In this document: in pieces, positions 15,732 to 25,294 of the stretch
How the letters are laid out: each line of letters begins with the position of its first letter
How positions within the stretch are numbered: the stretch's first letter is position 1
DNA from: Chryseobacterium sp. SORGH_AS_0447
GTDB taxonomy: Bacteria; Bacteroidota; Bacteroidia; Flavobacteriales; Weeksellaceae
Direction of reading: 5' to 3'
Assembly: GCF_030818695.1 (NCBI RefSeq)
Contig: NZ_JAUTAR010000001.1
Span: forward strand, 3,900,501-3,964,500
DNA: 64,000 nucleotides
Made by a program: the position numbers and the translations under genes
The notes under the pieces: model-generated
Told to the model about the DNA's origin: nothing
Databases searched by the model: none
What the model saw: the letters and a program-made list of their open reading frames with translations, nothing else

Positions 15732-17291
15732 ATGAATTCCGGAACTATTCTCCTGCTGTTTGTTTTTGTCTATTTCATCGGATTATTGGTTATTTCTTAT
15801 TTTACGAGCCGAAATTCCGATAACCAGTCTTTTTTCATCGGTAACAAAAAAAGTAAATGGTGGCTGGTGGCTTTCGGGATGATCGGAACCAGCCTGAGCG
15901 GGGTAACTTTCATTTCCGTTCCCGGGACCGTCGGTAAAATGACAGGAAGCGAATACATCTACGGCGGTTTCGAATATTACATGATGGTGATTGGGTTCTT
16001 TATCGGCTATTTTATTGTTGCCGCAATCCTTTTACCGCTCTATTACAAAATGAATCTTACCTCGATTTATACCTATCTGGGGAAGAGGTTCAACGTGGAA
16101 GCGCATAAGATCGGTTCCATATTCTTTATCATTTCAAGGGCGATCGGGGCGACGGCAAGGCTGTACCTGGTGGTGAACGTCCTGCAGATCTTTTTACTGG
16201 AAGGATTGGGCGTTCCGTTCTGGGTGACGGCGCTGGTGCTTCTGCTGATGGTTCTTCTCTATACTTTTGAAGGCGGAGTAAAGACGATCGTGATTACCGA
16301 TACGTTGCAGACTTCTTTCATGATCATCAGTTTAATTGCCTGTATTGTTTATATTTTATCGAATTTAAATTTATCTGCAGGGGAAGCCTACTCTATTTTA
16401 GAACAGAAAAATTATACCCATTTTATTAATTTCGATCCGAATTCCAAAACCTTTTTCCTGAAAACGATTCTCGGCGGAATTTTCATTACCATTGCCATGA
16501 CCGGCCTTGACCAGGAAATGATGCAGAAAAATATTTCGGTGGACAACCTGAAGAATTCTAAGAAAAACATGCTGACTTTTGCCGGAACCCTGCTTTTTGT
16601 TAACCTAGCCTTTCTTTTCTTGGGAGGGCTTCTCTACCTTTTTGCTTTGCAGCACGGTGCCGAATACGGACAGATCAATGGGGAAACAGTAACAAATATT
16701 TTCGGGTTTAAAGATGCCGGAGGTGAAATTAAAAACATCATGGGCGACGACCTGTTCCCGGCTTTATCTCTTCAGGGACATTTCCCGATGATCATTTCGG
16801 TGATCTTTATCATCGGGCTGATTTCAGCTTTATTCCCTTCGGCAGACGGGGCGCTGACGGCGGTTACCAGTTCCTATTGTGTAGATCTCCTGAATCTTAA
16901 TGAAGACCGGAACAAAACCGAAAAAGAAAAGAAACGGCTGCGTATGAAAGTTCATTTGACGTTTACCATCGTTTTCTTTATATTAATCATGATTTTCAAA
17001 GCACTGAATGATAAATCCATCGTTTACCTTATCATGGAAATTGCGGGGTATACGTATGGACCTTTGCTGGGACTTTTTGCTTTCGGGATTTTTACAAAAT
17101 TCCAGATCTCAAGAAAATATTCCATCCTGGCCGTGACGATCCTGGCTCCGGTGATCACTTATCTGATCAATTACCTGGTAACGGCTTACACCGATTACCG
17201 CATCGGCGTTGAGCTGATTGTACTGAACGGGCTGCTTACTTTTATCGGACTTTGGCTGGTACGGCAGAAATCGTATCTGAAAATCGTTTGA
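15732..17291 (+). CDS. Sodium:solute symporter (SSS family)
   Basis: The 519-residue polytopic inner-membrane protein has about 13-14 hydrophobic segments. Family marks are the N-terminal RNSDNQSFFIGNKKSKWWL loop, GTSLSGVTFISVPG (~56-69) in the first core helix, and a Gly-rich helix GLISALFPSADGALTA (~363-378). SSS proteins couple sodium entry to uptake of sugars, amino acids or similar solutes. The branch and substrate cannot be fixed from the neighbours; the next gene is transketolase. It appears to be a single unit. Confidence 0.92.
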   Translation: MNSGTILLLFVFVYFIGLLVISYFTSRNSDNQSFFIGNKKSKWWLVAFGMIGTSLSGVTFISVPGTVGKMTGSEYIYGGFEYYMMVIGFFIGYFIVAAILLPLYYKMNLTSIYTYLGKRFNVEAHKIGSIFFIISRAIGATARLYLVVNVLQIFLLEGLGVPFWVTALVLLLMVLLYTFEGGVKTIVITDTLQTSFMIISLIACIVYILSNLNLSAGEAYSILEQKNYTHFINFDPNSKTFFLKTILGGIFITIAMTGLDQEMMQKNISVDNLKNSKKNMLTFAGTLLFVNLAFLFLGGLLYLFALQHGAEYGQINGETVTNIFGFKDAGGEIKNIMGDDLFPALSLQGHFPMIISVIFIIGLISALFPSADGALTAVTSSYCVDLLNLNEDRNKTEKEKKRLRMKVHLTFTIVFFILIMIFKALNDKSIVYLIMEIAGYTYGPLLGLFAFGIFTKFQISRKYSILAVTILAPVITYLINYLVTAYTDYRIGVELIVLNGLLTFIGLWLVRQKSYLKIV

Positions 17292-17478
17292 TATCATAAA
17301 TTTTATGATTAATTCCATCTAAAACCCTGTAAGACTTTACCTTATTAAAGAGAAACCCTTCAAATCCCTTTAAGGTGAACAATGACAAAAACTTCGACCT
17401 GGACCTGAAATCCGGGTCTTTAGATTTCCGTAAGCCGTTAAAATATCGTAAATTCGCTCTGCATATAAATCTTACACA

Positions 17479-18330
17479 ATGAGTAAAAGTATCGAAGAGT
17501 TAAAATCTCTTACTACGCAAATCAGAAGAGACATTTTAAGAATGGTTCATGCTGTGAATTCCGGCCACCCGGGAGGAAGTTTAGGCTGTACTGAATTTTT
17601 CACGGCCCTTTACGGAAAAGTAATGAACTACAAGCTTCCTTTCACCATGGAAGGTAAAGGCGAAGACCATTTTTATCTTTCGAACGGACACATTTCTCCG
17701 GTATTCTATTCTACTTTGGCCAGATCCGGATTTTTCCCGGTGGACGAATTGAGAACATTCAGAAAACTGGATTCAAGATTGCAGGGCCACCCGACGACCC
17801 ATGAAGGACTGCCGGGTATCAGAGTAGCATCCGGATCCCTTGGACAAGGGCTTTCGGTAGCTCTAGGAGCTGCCCAGGGAAAGAAGCTGGACGGAGACAA
17901 CTCTTTGGTATATACCTTACAGGGGGACGGAGAATTGCAGGAAGGCCAGAACTGGGAAGCATTTATGTATGCTGCCGGTAAAAAGGTTGATAATATCATT
18001 TCTACGATTGATTATAACGGTCAGCAAATCGACGGAAGCACCGATAATGTATTGAACTTAGGGGATCTTCACGCGAAGCTGGAAGCATTCGGATGGACGG
18101 TTCTTGAAGAGAAAAACGGTAACGACCTTGAAGCGGTAATTGCCATTCTTGAAAAAGCAAAAACGGAAACCGGAAAAGAAAAACCGGTAGCGATTATTCT
18201 TCATACACAGATGGGTAACGGAATTGATTTTATGATGGGATCACACGCATGGCACGGGAAAGCACCGAGTGACGAGCAATTGGCAACCGCCATCAAACAG
18301 TTGTACCTGGAAGCTCCTGCTGATTATTAA
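17479..18330 (+). CDS. Transketolase, N-terminal (thiamine diphosphate-binding) subunit
   Basis: The 283-residue protein covers only the first third of a normal ~650-residue transketolase. It contains AVNSGHPGGSLG (~24-35), HPTTHEGLPGI, GSLGQGLSVALGAA, and the thiamine-diphosphate motif starting GDGELQEGQNWEA (~154) with its metal-binding Asn later in IDYNGQQIDG. The C-terminal half is encoded 55 bases downstream. Together they transfer two-carbon units in the pentose phosphate pathway. Two-gene transketolases are normal in many bacteria and archaea. Confidence 0.93.
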   Translation: MSKSIEELKSLTTQIRRDILRMVHAVNSGHPGGSLGCTEFFTALYGKVMNYKLPFTMEGKGEDHFYLSNGHISPVFYSTLARSGFFPVDELRTFRKLDSRLQGHPTTHEGLPGIRVASGSLGQGLSVALGAAQGKKLDGDNSLVYTLQGDGELQEGQNWEAFMYAAGKKVDNIISTIDYNGQQIDGSTDNVLNLGDLHAKLEAFGWTVLEEKNGNDLEAVIAILEKAKTETGKEKPVAIILHTQMGNGIDFMMGSHAWHGKAPSDEQLATAIKQLYLEAPADY

Positions 18331-18385
18331 TGATAAGCAATAAATAATTGGCAATACGTAATCTTTAATAATAATTTAGAACAAA

Positions 18386-19330
18386 ATGAAATTTACATAT
18401 ACAGAAAAAAAGGATACCCGTTCAGGTTTCGGTGCCGGATTGGCTGAGCTTGCTGACAAAAACCCTAATGTTGTTGCCCTTTGCGCAGACCTTATCGGTT
18501 CTTTGAAGATGGAGAAATTCATTGAAAAGGCTCCGGAAAGATTCTTTCAGGTAGGTATCGCAGAAGCCAACATGATGGGCCTTGCTGCCGGATTGAGCAT
18601 TACCGGGAAAATTCCTTTTACAGGAACATTTGCAAACTTTTCTACTTCCCGAGTGTACGACCAGATCCGTCAGTCTATCGCTTATTCCAATAAGAATGTT
18701 AAAATCTGTGCATCCCACGCAGGTCTTACGCTAGGGGAAGACGGGGCGACGCACCAGGTTTTAGAAGATATCGGGATGATGAAAATGCTTCCGGGAATGA
18801 CGGTAATCAACCCTTGTGATTATAACCAGACGAAAGCTGCTACCCTGGCGATCGCCGATCATGAAGGTCCGGTCTATTTAAGATTCGGAAGACCTACGGT
18901 TCCGGTTTTTATTCCTGAAGATATGCCTTTCGAAATCGGAAAAGGAATTTTGCTTCAGGAAGGAACGGATGTCACGATTGTTGCTACCGGTCACCTGGTT
19001 TGGGAATCTCTTGTTGCTGCAGACGAGCTTGAAAAAGAAGGTATTTCATGCGAAGTGATCAACATCCATACAATCAAGCCTCTTGATGAAGAAATCATCT
19101 TAAAATCAGTTGAAAAGACCGGAAAGATCGTAACGGCTGAAGAGCACAACTATCTTGGAGGATTAGGAGAATCCATTGCCGGAATGCTGGCTAGAAGAAG
19201 ACCGACAAGACAAGAGTTTGTAGCAGTAAACGATACCTTCGGGGAATCTGCAACGCCTGCCGAGCTGATGAAAAAATATAAGATTGATTCTGCTGCGGTA
19301 CAGGAAGCCGTGAAAAGAATTTTAGCTTAA
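18386..19330 (+). CDS. Transketolase, C-terminal subunit
   Basis: The 314-residue partner supplies the pyrimidine-binding and C-terminal domains. GFGAGLAELADKNPNVVALCADL opens the pyrimidine-binding domain (first part ~14-36), IAEANMMGLAAGLS holds the catalytic Glu, and CASHAGLTLGEDGATHQ the phosphate-contact region; TAEEHNYLGGLGE belongs to the C-terminal domain. It lies 55 bases after the N-terminal subunit on the same strand and ends at a strong terminator, so the two form an operon. Confidence 0.93.
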   Translation: MKFTYTEKKDTRSGFGAGLAELADKNPNVVALCADLIGSLKMEKFIEKAPERFFQVGIAEANMMGLAAGLSITGKIPFTGTFANFSTSRVYDQIRQSIAYSNKNVKICASHAGLTLGEDGATHQVLEDIGMMKMLPGMTVINPCDYNQTKAATLAIADHEGPVYLRFGRPTVPVFIPEDMPFEIGKGILLQEGTDVTIVATGHLVWESLVAADELEKEGISCEVINIHTIKPLDEEIILKSVEKTGKIVTAEEHNYLGGLGESIAGMLARRRPTRQEFVAVNDTFGESATPAELMKKYKIDSAAVQEAVKRILA

Positions 19331-19350
19331 TATTTCTGAAAAAATATAAT

Positions 19351-19382
19351 GAAAGCATCCTTTTCGGGATGCTTTCTTTTTA
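19351..19382 (+). terminator. Intrinsic terminator after the transketolase operon
   Basis: A 10-bp stem (GAAAGCATCC/GGATGCTTTC) with a 6-base loop is followed by a T-run. Confidence 0.82.
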
Positions 19383-19443
19383 TCTTAGTTTTGTGTCTTC
19401 TTTTTTTTCAGTAAATGTTTTTCTCTGATGATTAAATAAACTA

Positions 19444-19821
19444 CTATCTGAAAAACTTCCACTTCGGAATAATCGCCAGCATCCCGAAACCCGTAAAAAG
19501 GAAAAGGTTGGTAACATCCGTATAAAGGAAAGTCGATAAATAGTAATTGTGCATAAAAAAGTGCAGGACAAGCAATGCCGGAAAGGAAAAAATCCCGATT
19601 TTCCTGTAAAAGAACATCAGAATAAGGCTGACTACCATTAAAGCGTCTATGGTAAAGATAATAAAGAAATACCATCTGGGAATATTCAGGTACTCATGCT
19701 GCAGGTATTCATCCAGGTCGATACCGAAACCCATCACTGTAAACAACAACAAAGCGGCAAAAGCCAGAACAAATCCCCATCCTTTCTTCGGGTCCTCATC
19801 AAAATAGCTGTATTCTTCCAT
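19444..19821 (-). CDS. Small four-helix membrane protein of unknown function
   Basis: The 125-residue protein has four predicted transmembrane helices (about 16-33, 49-71, 74-93 and 98-118) after an acidic N-terminus (MEEYSYFDEDPKKGW). The fold size resembles small DUF2569-like or similar integral proteins, but I cannot assign a family. It lies 67 bases downstream of the Lrp/AsnC gene on the same strand, so cotranscription is possible. Confidence 0.7.
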   Translation of the reverse strand: MEEYSYFDEDPKKGWGFVLAFAALLLFTVMGFGIDLDEYLQHEYLNIPRWYFFIIFTIDALMVVSLILMFFYRKIGIFSFPALLVLHFFMHNYYLSTFLYTDVTNLFLFTGFGMLAIIPKWKFFR

Positions 19822-19888
19822 AGGTACAAAAATAAAGAACTTACGAGAGATTTCATAAGTTCTTTAGTATAATTCGTTTAAAATTTGC

Positions 19889-20359
19889 TTAGACGGAGAT
19901 TGCGTTGATCAATCTGTTTTTGTCGCTTAGGTATTCTTCCATAGAAATCATACTTTCTGTTCTCATGACATCCTGAATATCATCGATCTGGTAGATAATT
20001 CTTTTGGCATCTTCCGTATTCTTCGCTCTTACTTTGCAGAAAATATTATATTTTCCTGAAATAACGCTTGCTTCAATTACGTTAGGAATGCTTGTCAGTT
20101 CTTTCAATACCTCTTGGGTACGGTTTGATTTCGTTAATAAAATCCCGATAAAAGCAGTGAAATGGTAGTCCAGCTTTCCGTAATCGATGTTAAGAGATGA
20201 TCCCAAAATAATACCTGCATCCTCCATCTTTTTCACTCTTACGTGAATTGTACCTGCAGAAACATCCATCTGCTTTGCAATTTCTGTAAAAGGCATTCTT
20301 GTGTTTTCTACTAAGAAATCAAGAATTTTCTTGTCTATTTCGTCCAGTTGATAGTTCAT
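19889..20359 (-). CDS. Lrp/AsnC family transcriptional regulator
   Basis: The 156-residue protein has an N-terminal winged helix-turn-helix (DEIDKKILDFLVENTRMPFTEIAK begins it, then VSAGTIHVRVKKMEDAGII) and a C-terminal RAM/AsnC ligand-binding domain (~70-150). Members sense amino acids and form octamers that bind DNA. The target and effector are unknown. It lies 134 bases downstream of the stop of tamB in the same direction, with AT-rich DNA between. Confidence 0.93.
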   Translation of the reverse strand: MNYQLDEIDKKILDFLVENTRMPFTEIAKQMDVSAGTIHVRVKKMEDAGIILGSSLNIDYGKLDYHFTAFIGILLTKSNRTQEVLKELTSIPNVIEASVISGKYNIFCKVRAKNTEDAKRIIYQIDDIQDVMRTESMISMEEYLSDKNRLINAISV

Positions 20360-20493
20360 ATTAGTTCAATTACAATTTTCTTAAAAAAACAATGTATTTT
20401 TTGCAAATTTATAAAAAATAATTTAAGTAAAAAAATTATCTCAAACATTAACAATAATTAACACAGATGATAAAAATCATTAAAAAATCAGAA

Positions 20494-23400
20494 TTATTTT
20501 CCGTCTGATTTTGTAGAATCTGTTTTTATTTCTTTCTGAGAATCCTGGACTTTTTTATCTTTTTTCTTCTTTTTAAATAGAGAATTAAAGCTCTTGGTCC
20601 ATACGATACCTCCACCATATGCCTGATTGGCAGTACCGTTTGAACCGGCCCCATTTACAAGGCCGATATTGGATGGCTTGGAATATCCCCGCAATACCAG
20701 GCTTCCGTCATTTTTCTTAGAAATATCATATTCGATGGTTCCTTCGCCGGACAGGTAATTTGTATCGGTATTTTCAGTTTTCGTTAAAGGAATCCCCAAT
20801 CCTGTTTTTACTTTAACCCTTGGTGAAAGCGCAAAGCTTACCCCTGCATTCGCCCGGTCTCCGATATTGGAATACTGATCTCCTTTTACATAATTAAGAT
20901 CAATCTGGAATTCATTACTCATGGCATTAAGCACAGAGCCGAGCTGTTTTAAGAGAATATTATACCCTTGGTTTTGGGCTACATCAGCCACATTTACATC
21001 TACTCCACCGGTATTGGAAACATTAAAGCTGTTCAGTAGCAATACCGAACCGAACTGAAGGACTTTCTCTCCTTCCTGGCTCATTTTGGCTGCCAGCGTT
21101 TCTTTAACCTGACTGGAAACGTCGAGTGCCGTTACATTCAGGTCGATTTTCGGATCAACCAGAGACTGGGTGATGTTGGCCTGAAGCAGGATACTGATCG
21201 GCTGCAGGCTGCCCATATTCAGGTATTCCCCTGCATTGGAAACCATCCTTACATAATTCGCCGTTATATCCAGTGCCGGCTTCATTGCATCACCGTCCCA
21301 GCGGATGCTGCTGCCCTTTTCGATCTGGAAGGTTTTGTTCAGAATCGCTTTGGAAACAAAAGTTCCGTTGTCTACCCTATATGTCCCGTTCATGGCGATA
21401 TTCCCCTGGCGGCTCATCTGGAAGTGAAGCCTTTCTGCGGCTCCTTTTACCGTAATGTTCCCGACATCATCCCCGATCAATACGTTTACAGTAGTCCCTT
21501 TATCCACATCCAGCGCAAAATCGATATTCATGTTGGCTCCGGTTTTCTTTTTGTCGTCAAGCGTAACCAATCCGTCTTTTCCTTCTTTCAGAAACTTCAG
21601 CATTTTAAATTCTTCTACATTGGACGTTGAGCCGGAATTAAAGGTAAAGGTGCTTCCGTTCAGCGCTTTCATATTAGGGGTAGTGATATTCAATCCCGTC
21701 ACAGGTCCGTCCACATAAAGATCACCCTGCCCGTACACCCTTCCCCAGAAAAGATCGTAATCTTTCTGTGTGGTATTCAGCACCAATAAATTATCTGCCC
21801 TCATCACGAGGTTGACTCCTAGTGAGGAAATGCTCTCAAACTGGATCGCTCCGGAGATATTTCCTTTGGAGTTGCTCCTTCCGTCATGAACTTCAATATT
21901 GTTAAGAATCGCAAGGCCTTTCGTTAAAGGAATTACGGTATCATCAAAAGAATATTCCACTCCGGTAAATAAAAGTTTTAACCCGAAACCTTTCAGGGCA
22001 ATATCGCCGCTGTAATCCAGATCGCTGAACTTACCGGCAATTTTAAGATCCCCGGTTGCCTTTCCTCTTAAATTTCCGAAAACCGTTGTTACGAACTGCT
22101 GGGCAAAAGCAACATCAAAATCCCTCATTTCTGCAGTTAGATCAATCGTCGGGGATGAAGTATTGTTATTAACGGTTCCGGTTACATGAAGACTGTTATT
22201 TCCAATGATTCCTGCCGAATTTACTTTAATATCGACATCATATACATTCAGGGAATAACTGTTTGTTGCAGAAATCGTGATATCGCCCATATCATTGCCG
22301 TTCATCATGATATCATCAACCGTCATATCCACCAAAGGCTGAAGCGTGTTTTTATCCATTCGGATTTTAACGCTTCCGTTCGCCAGCCCTTTGATATTCA
22401 TCGTATTTCCCCCGGCCTGCATTTCCAGCAGCTTCTCGATGGCAAAATTATCGACCTCCGCATCTACATAGAAATCCTTGGCCGATTTAAACTGCGCATC
22501 TTTTATAAACAAAGCACTGTTTTCCGAATAGATCCTCAGGTTCTGAATATCGAAATCCCCCTCTTTTTTACGGTAGGTGATGGAATGGTTCAGTTCAGCA
22601 CTGGTATCGATAGCCCAGGTCACATTATTGAATTTCACTTCCGTCGGCTCAAACCTGAATACAAAATCTCCACCAGCATTGGTAGATTGGTTTACATTGA
22701 TGGCATAATCTTTCATATTATCGTCCATCTCGTCTTCCGGACTTCCATGTTTGAATTTTGCCGCCAGGTGCAGAACGGTATTATTTTCATTTTTCCCGCT
22801 CAAGGTAATATCTTTCAGAACATTCTTATTGTATAAGACCCTGCTGATTTTGGCATAGATCTGCTCATCAAGATTGGCGGTGTTGATGCGTACCATCACA
22901 CTGTCTACCATTGCGCTGTCCCGGGTAATATTGTTCCTGTTGTTAATCTGGTAATCGGGATTTGCAGCAGCCAATGCTTTATCGGCCTCCGTAATATCCT
23001 CCGTTTTGGTCATGATATATTTCAGAGCAGCGGCATCAAGATTCAAAATTAGATTGTTTGAATTTCCATCGTATCGTCCTTCCACTTTTGCACCCTGCGG
23101 AATTTTCAGATCCGGTAAAAAATAACTTACCAGCCCCTGCTGCACATCGAAATTCATGGTAAAATTCTGGCCGCGGTATATTCTTCTCGGCGCAGGCCCT
23201 ACCAGAATCTTATTTAGGCCGTTTTCCACCATGCCGGCAAGATCGCCCAGGTTGTATCTTCCGGAAATCTTCCCGTTCACGGCGCCCGGAGCATCCACAT
23301 CAATCACGCGGCCGCCGTTTTCAATGAAGGTTTTTACTTTCGCATTCGGAATAGAATATTTCTGCGTTGCCGTAGCAAAATTAATATTGTTTGCTTCTAC

Positions 23401-25290
23401 ATCCAGCGTCAGATCATTAATAGAAGACATCGCCATTTTACCGTTCACTTTTCCGCTTACAATCTGTTTACCCGGTTTGTTGGTAAAATAATTCATGTTT
23501 AAATAACCGACATCCGCATTTACATTCATCGAAACCCGAGAAGTACTGAAATCAATTAAACCTTTGATGGTCGCCTTGGCCTGTTCATCGTTAACGGTAA
23601 TGAGACCGTTGTATTTTTTATGATCCAGTAACCCGTCGAGATATAGGTTATTGATCTCTTTATTCATAATTTCAATGCTTGAAATCTGGGATTTTGTCGT
23701 CAGTCTCATTGTATTCACGTCGAAACTTTGCCCATTGATGTTAAACCTTCCGGAAATCAATCCTACCGTTTTATTTTTGGTAATAACGGAAGTGTTCAGA
23801 TCTTTTACCTCTGCAATCCCGGCATATTTCGGTAAGGAAGAACTGTAATCCGTTAAAGAAAAATTCGTGATTTTAGCCTGGCCGATTCCGGTCATCAGAT
23901 TTCCTTTTGAAACATATACTCGGTTCGGATTTACACTGGCGGTCCCATTGTATTTCAGCTTTCCGAAATCATCAGCAAAGTTTTTCATTTTCGTAGAAAT
24001 GAATGTAGGCATCATGGCTTTCAGATTTTTATAGGTAAAATCAGCTGAAAGGTCGTTGGTTTCAATTAAAAAGTTCCCTTTCAGCAGCCTATTAACCCTC
24101 ATGGTTTTCGTTGCGATATTCACATCGGGATTGCGGATCAGGAAGTTATCAAGTTTGAAACCGTTCAGCGGTCCCGTCATCTTTCCGGAGATATTGAATG
24201 GCTTGAAATTGTCCCAATTCGTCACAAAATAGCTGATGTCGTATCCACTCAGCTGGCTTCCCAGCATCAGGTTCATGTCCCATTTTACTTTATCTGCAAA
24301 ATCGGCCCACGAACCGTCATCGTGAAGATTGAATTTAATATCACCCTGCAAAAGCGAGTGATCGGTATTTAAGGTAAGGTCTTTCAGAAAGAGATAATCC
24401 GGCGTCATCGAAAGTTCCGTAGAGAAGGTATCCACAAAATGAGATTTTCCCCATCTTGTTGTTGTGAACGTCATGTTATTGATCAGTCCTGAAATATTTC
24501 TTCCGTTGACTTTTACATTCGGAGCAATAAGATTGAAATTGGTAGCTGTCAGCCACTTTCCTTTTTCGCCGGGAGAATTCAGATTTACAATGGAAACTTT
24601 GGAATCAAGGATCTGCAGCCTGGAATCCAGTTGAAAAGGGGGTTTGTTGGGATTCTTCTTCTTCCCACTGTCGAACAGCTGGGTAAAACGGATGAAATTG
24701 GAAATACTGTCACCTTTATACGTGATGACTTTTACATCAGCATTCTTTAAAGTAAGGGAATTAAAAATTATGGAATTGTTTTTCGTAATGTTGGAAGCCA
24801 GGGAAAACCAGTTGGAATTCGCAATGAATTCTTTGGACTGAATGAAATCGTACCCTTTGTAATCCTTAATTTTCAGACCTTTGATCTTTACGTTTCCGAA
24901 AAAGTTTACTTCAACGCTTTCTGTGGACATTTGCGCCTTAAAATCACGGTTTACTACCTGCAATGCCTGATCTGCTGCCCATTGTTTAGTGGCAGGAAGG
25001 TTGATGATGATAAAGATTGCCGCTACAAGGGCAAGGCCCAGCCAGAAGAGAATCAGAAGAAGCTTTGCCCACCAAGTGTAGCTGGTAACATCTTTCACCG
25101 CCTGCTTCCCGAATTCCTCGGCGGTCTGAACAGGATGGCTAATGGCATCCGAAGCCAGCTCAGAGGCTTCCTTTACTGTTTCTTTTACAGCACCTCCTGC
25201 ATTTTCAACAGCCTTCTGTACCTGATTACCTAAGTTTTCAGCTACCGATTTTTTGTTCTCATTCTCGTTATTATTCTCTAACTTTGCCAT
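20494..25290 (-). CDS. tamB: TamB-like translocation/assembly protein (AsmA-like family)
   Basis: The start is the ATG at 25290-25288 (MAKLENNNENENKK...), giving about 1598 residues; the longer frame to 25392 runs back into tsaD coding DNA. After a charged, alanine-rich cytoplasmic segment comes one transmembrane helix (WAKLLLILFWLGLALVAAIF begins near residue 75). A very long beta-rich periplasmic part follows and ends in the TamB/DUF490 domain (~1150-1560). TamB-like proteins form hydrophobic grooves that span the periplasm and move phospholipids or help outer-membrane protein assembly. No BamA/TamA-type partner gene is adjacent. The start codon is only four bases from the divergent tsaD start. 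Confidence 0.88.
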   Translation of the reverse strand: MAKLENNNENENKKSVAENLGNQVQKAVENAGGAVKETVKEASELASDAISHPVQTAEEFGKQAVKDVTSYTWWAKLLLILFWLGLALVAAIFIIINLPATKQWAADQALQVVNRDFKAQMSTESVEVNFFGNVKIKGLKIKDYKGYDFIQSKEFIANSNWFSLASNITKNNSIIFNSLTLKNADVKVITYKGDSISNFIRFTQLFDSGKKKNPNKPPFQLDSRLQILDSKVSIVNLNSPGEKGKWLTATNFNLIAPNVKVNGRNISGLINNMTFTTTRWGKSHFVDTFSTELSMTPDYLFLKDLTLNTDHSLLQGDIKFNLHDDGSWADFADKVKWDMNLMLGSQLSGYDISYFVTNWDNFKPFNISGKMTGPLNGFKLDNFLIRNPDVNIATKTMRVNRLLKGNFLIETNDLSADFTYKNLKAMMPTFISTKMKNFADDFGKLKYNGTASVNPNRVYVSKGNLMTGIGQAKITNFSLTDYSSSLPKYAGIAEVKDLNTSVITKNKTVGLISGRFNINGQSFDVNTMRLTTKSQISSIEIMNKEINNLYLDGLLDHKKYNGLITVNDEQAKATIKGLIDFSTSRVSMNVNADVGYLNMNYFTNKPGKQIVSGKVNGKMAMSSINDLTLDVEANNINFATATQKYSIPNAKVKTFIENGGRVIDVDAPGAVNGKISGRYNLGDLAGMVENGLNKILVGPAPRRIYRGQNFTMNFDVQQGLVSYFLPDLKIPQGAKVEGRYDGNSNNLILNLDAAALKYIMTKTEDITEADKALAAANPDYQINNRNNITRDSAMVDSVMVRINTANLDEQIYAKISRVLYNKNVLKDITLSGKNENNTVLHLAAKFKHGSPEDEMDDNMKDYAINVNQSTNAGGDFVFRFEPTEVKFNNVTWAIDTSAELNHSITYRKKEGDFDIQNLRIYSENSALFIKDAQFKSAKDFYVDAEVDNFAIEKLLEMQAGGNTMNIKGLANGSVKIRMDKNTLQPLVDMTVDDIMMNGNDMGDITISATNSYSLNVYDVDIKVNSAGIIGNNSLHVTGTVNNNTSSPTIDLTAEMRDFDVAFAQQFVTTVFGNLRGKATGDLKIAGKFSDLDYSGDIALKGFGLKLLFTGVEYSFDDTVIPLTKGLAILNNIEVHDGRSNSKGNISGAIQFESISSLGVNLVMRADNLLVLNTTQKDYDLFWGRVYGQGDLYVDGPVTGLNITTPNMKALNGSTFTFNSGSTSNVEEFKMLKFLKEGKDGLVTLDDKKKTGANMNIDFALDVDKGTTVNVLIGDDVGNITVKGAAERLHFQMSRQGNIAMNGTYRVDNGTFVSKAILNKTFQIEKGSSIRWDGDAMKPALDITANYVRMVSNAGEYLNMGSLQPISILLQANITQSLVDPKIDLNVTALDVSSQVKETLAAKMSQEGEKVLQFGSVLLLNSFNVSNTGGVDVNVADVAQNQGYNILLKQLGSVLNAMSNEFQIDLNYVKGDQYSNIGDRANAGVSFALSPRVKVKTGLGIPLTKTENTDTNYLSGEGTIEYDISKKNDGSLVLRGYSKPSNIGLVNGAGSNGTANQAYGGGIVWTKSFNSLFKKKKKDKKVQDSQKEIKTDSTKSDGK
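25253..25286 (+). promoter_or_regulatory. tsaD promoter inside the tamB coding region
   Basis: TTG at 25253-25255 and TAACTTTG at 25279-25286 are 23 bases apart, a complete Bacteroidota-type promoter. The -7 box ends eight bases before the tsaD ATG, predicting a leader of only a few bases. The whole promoter lies mainly in the first codons of tamB on the other strand. Confidence 0.6.
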
Positions 25291-25294
25291 TATT

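Noticed and set aside
22186..22836. 216-codon frame antisense to tamB
   Set aside because: A shadow of the long tamB coding sequence; composition is His/Ile-rich as expected from the reverse of Asp/Asn-rich codons, with no promoter or family pattern.
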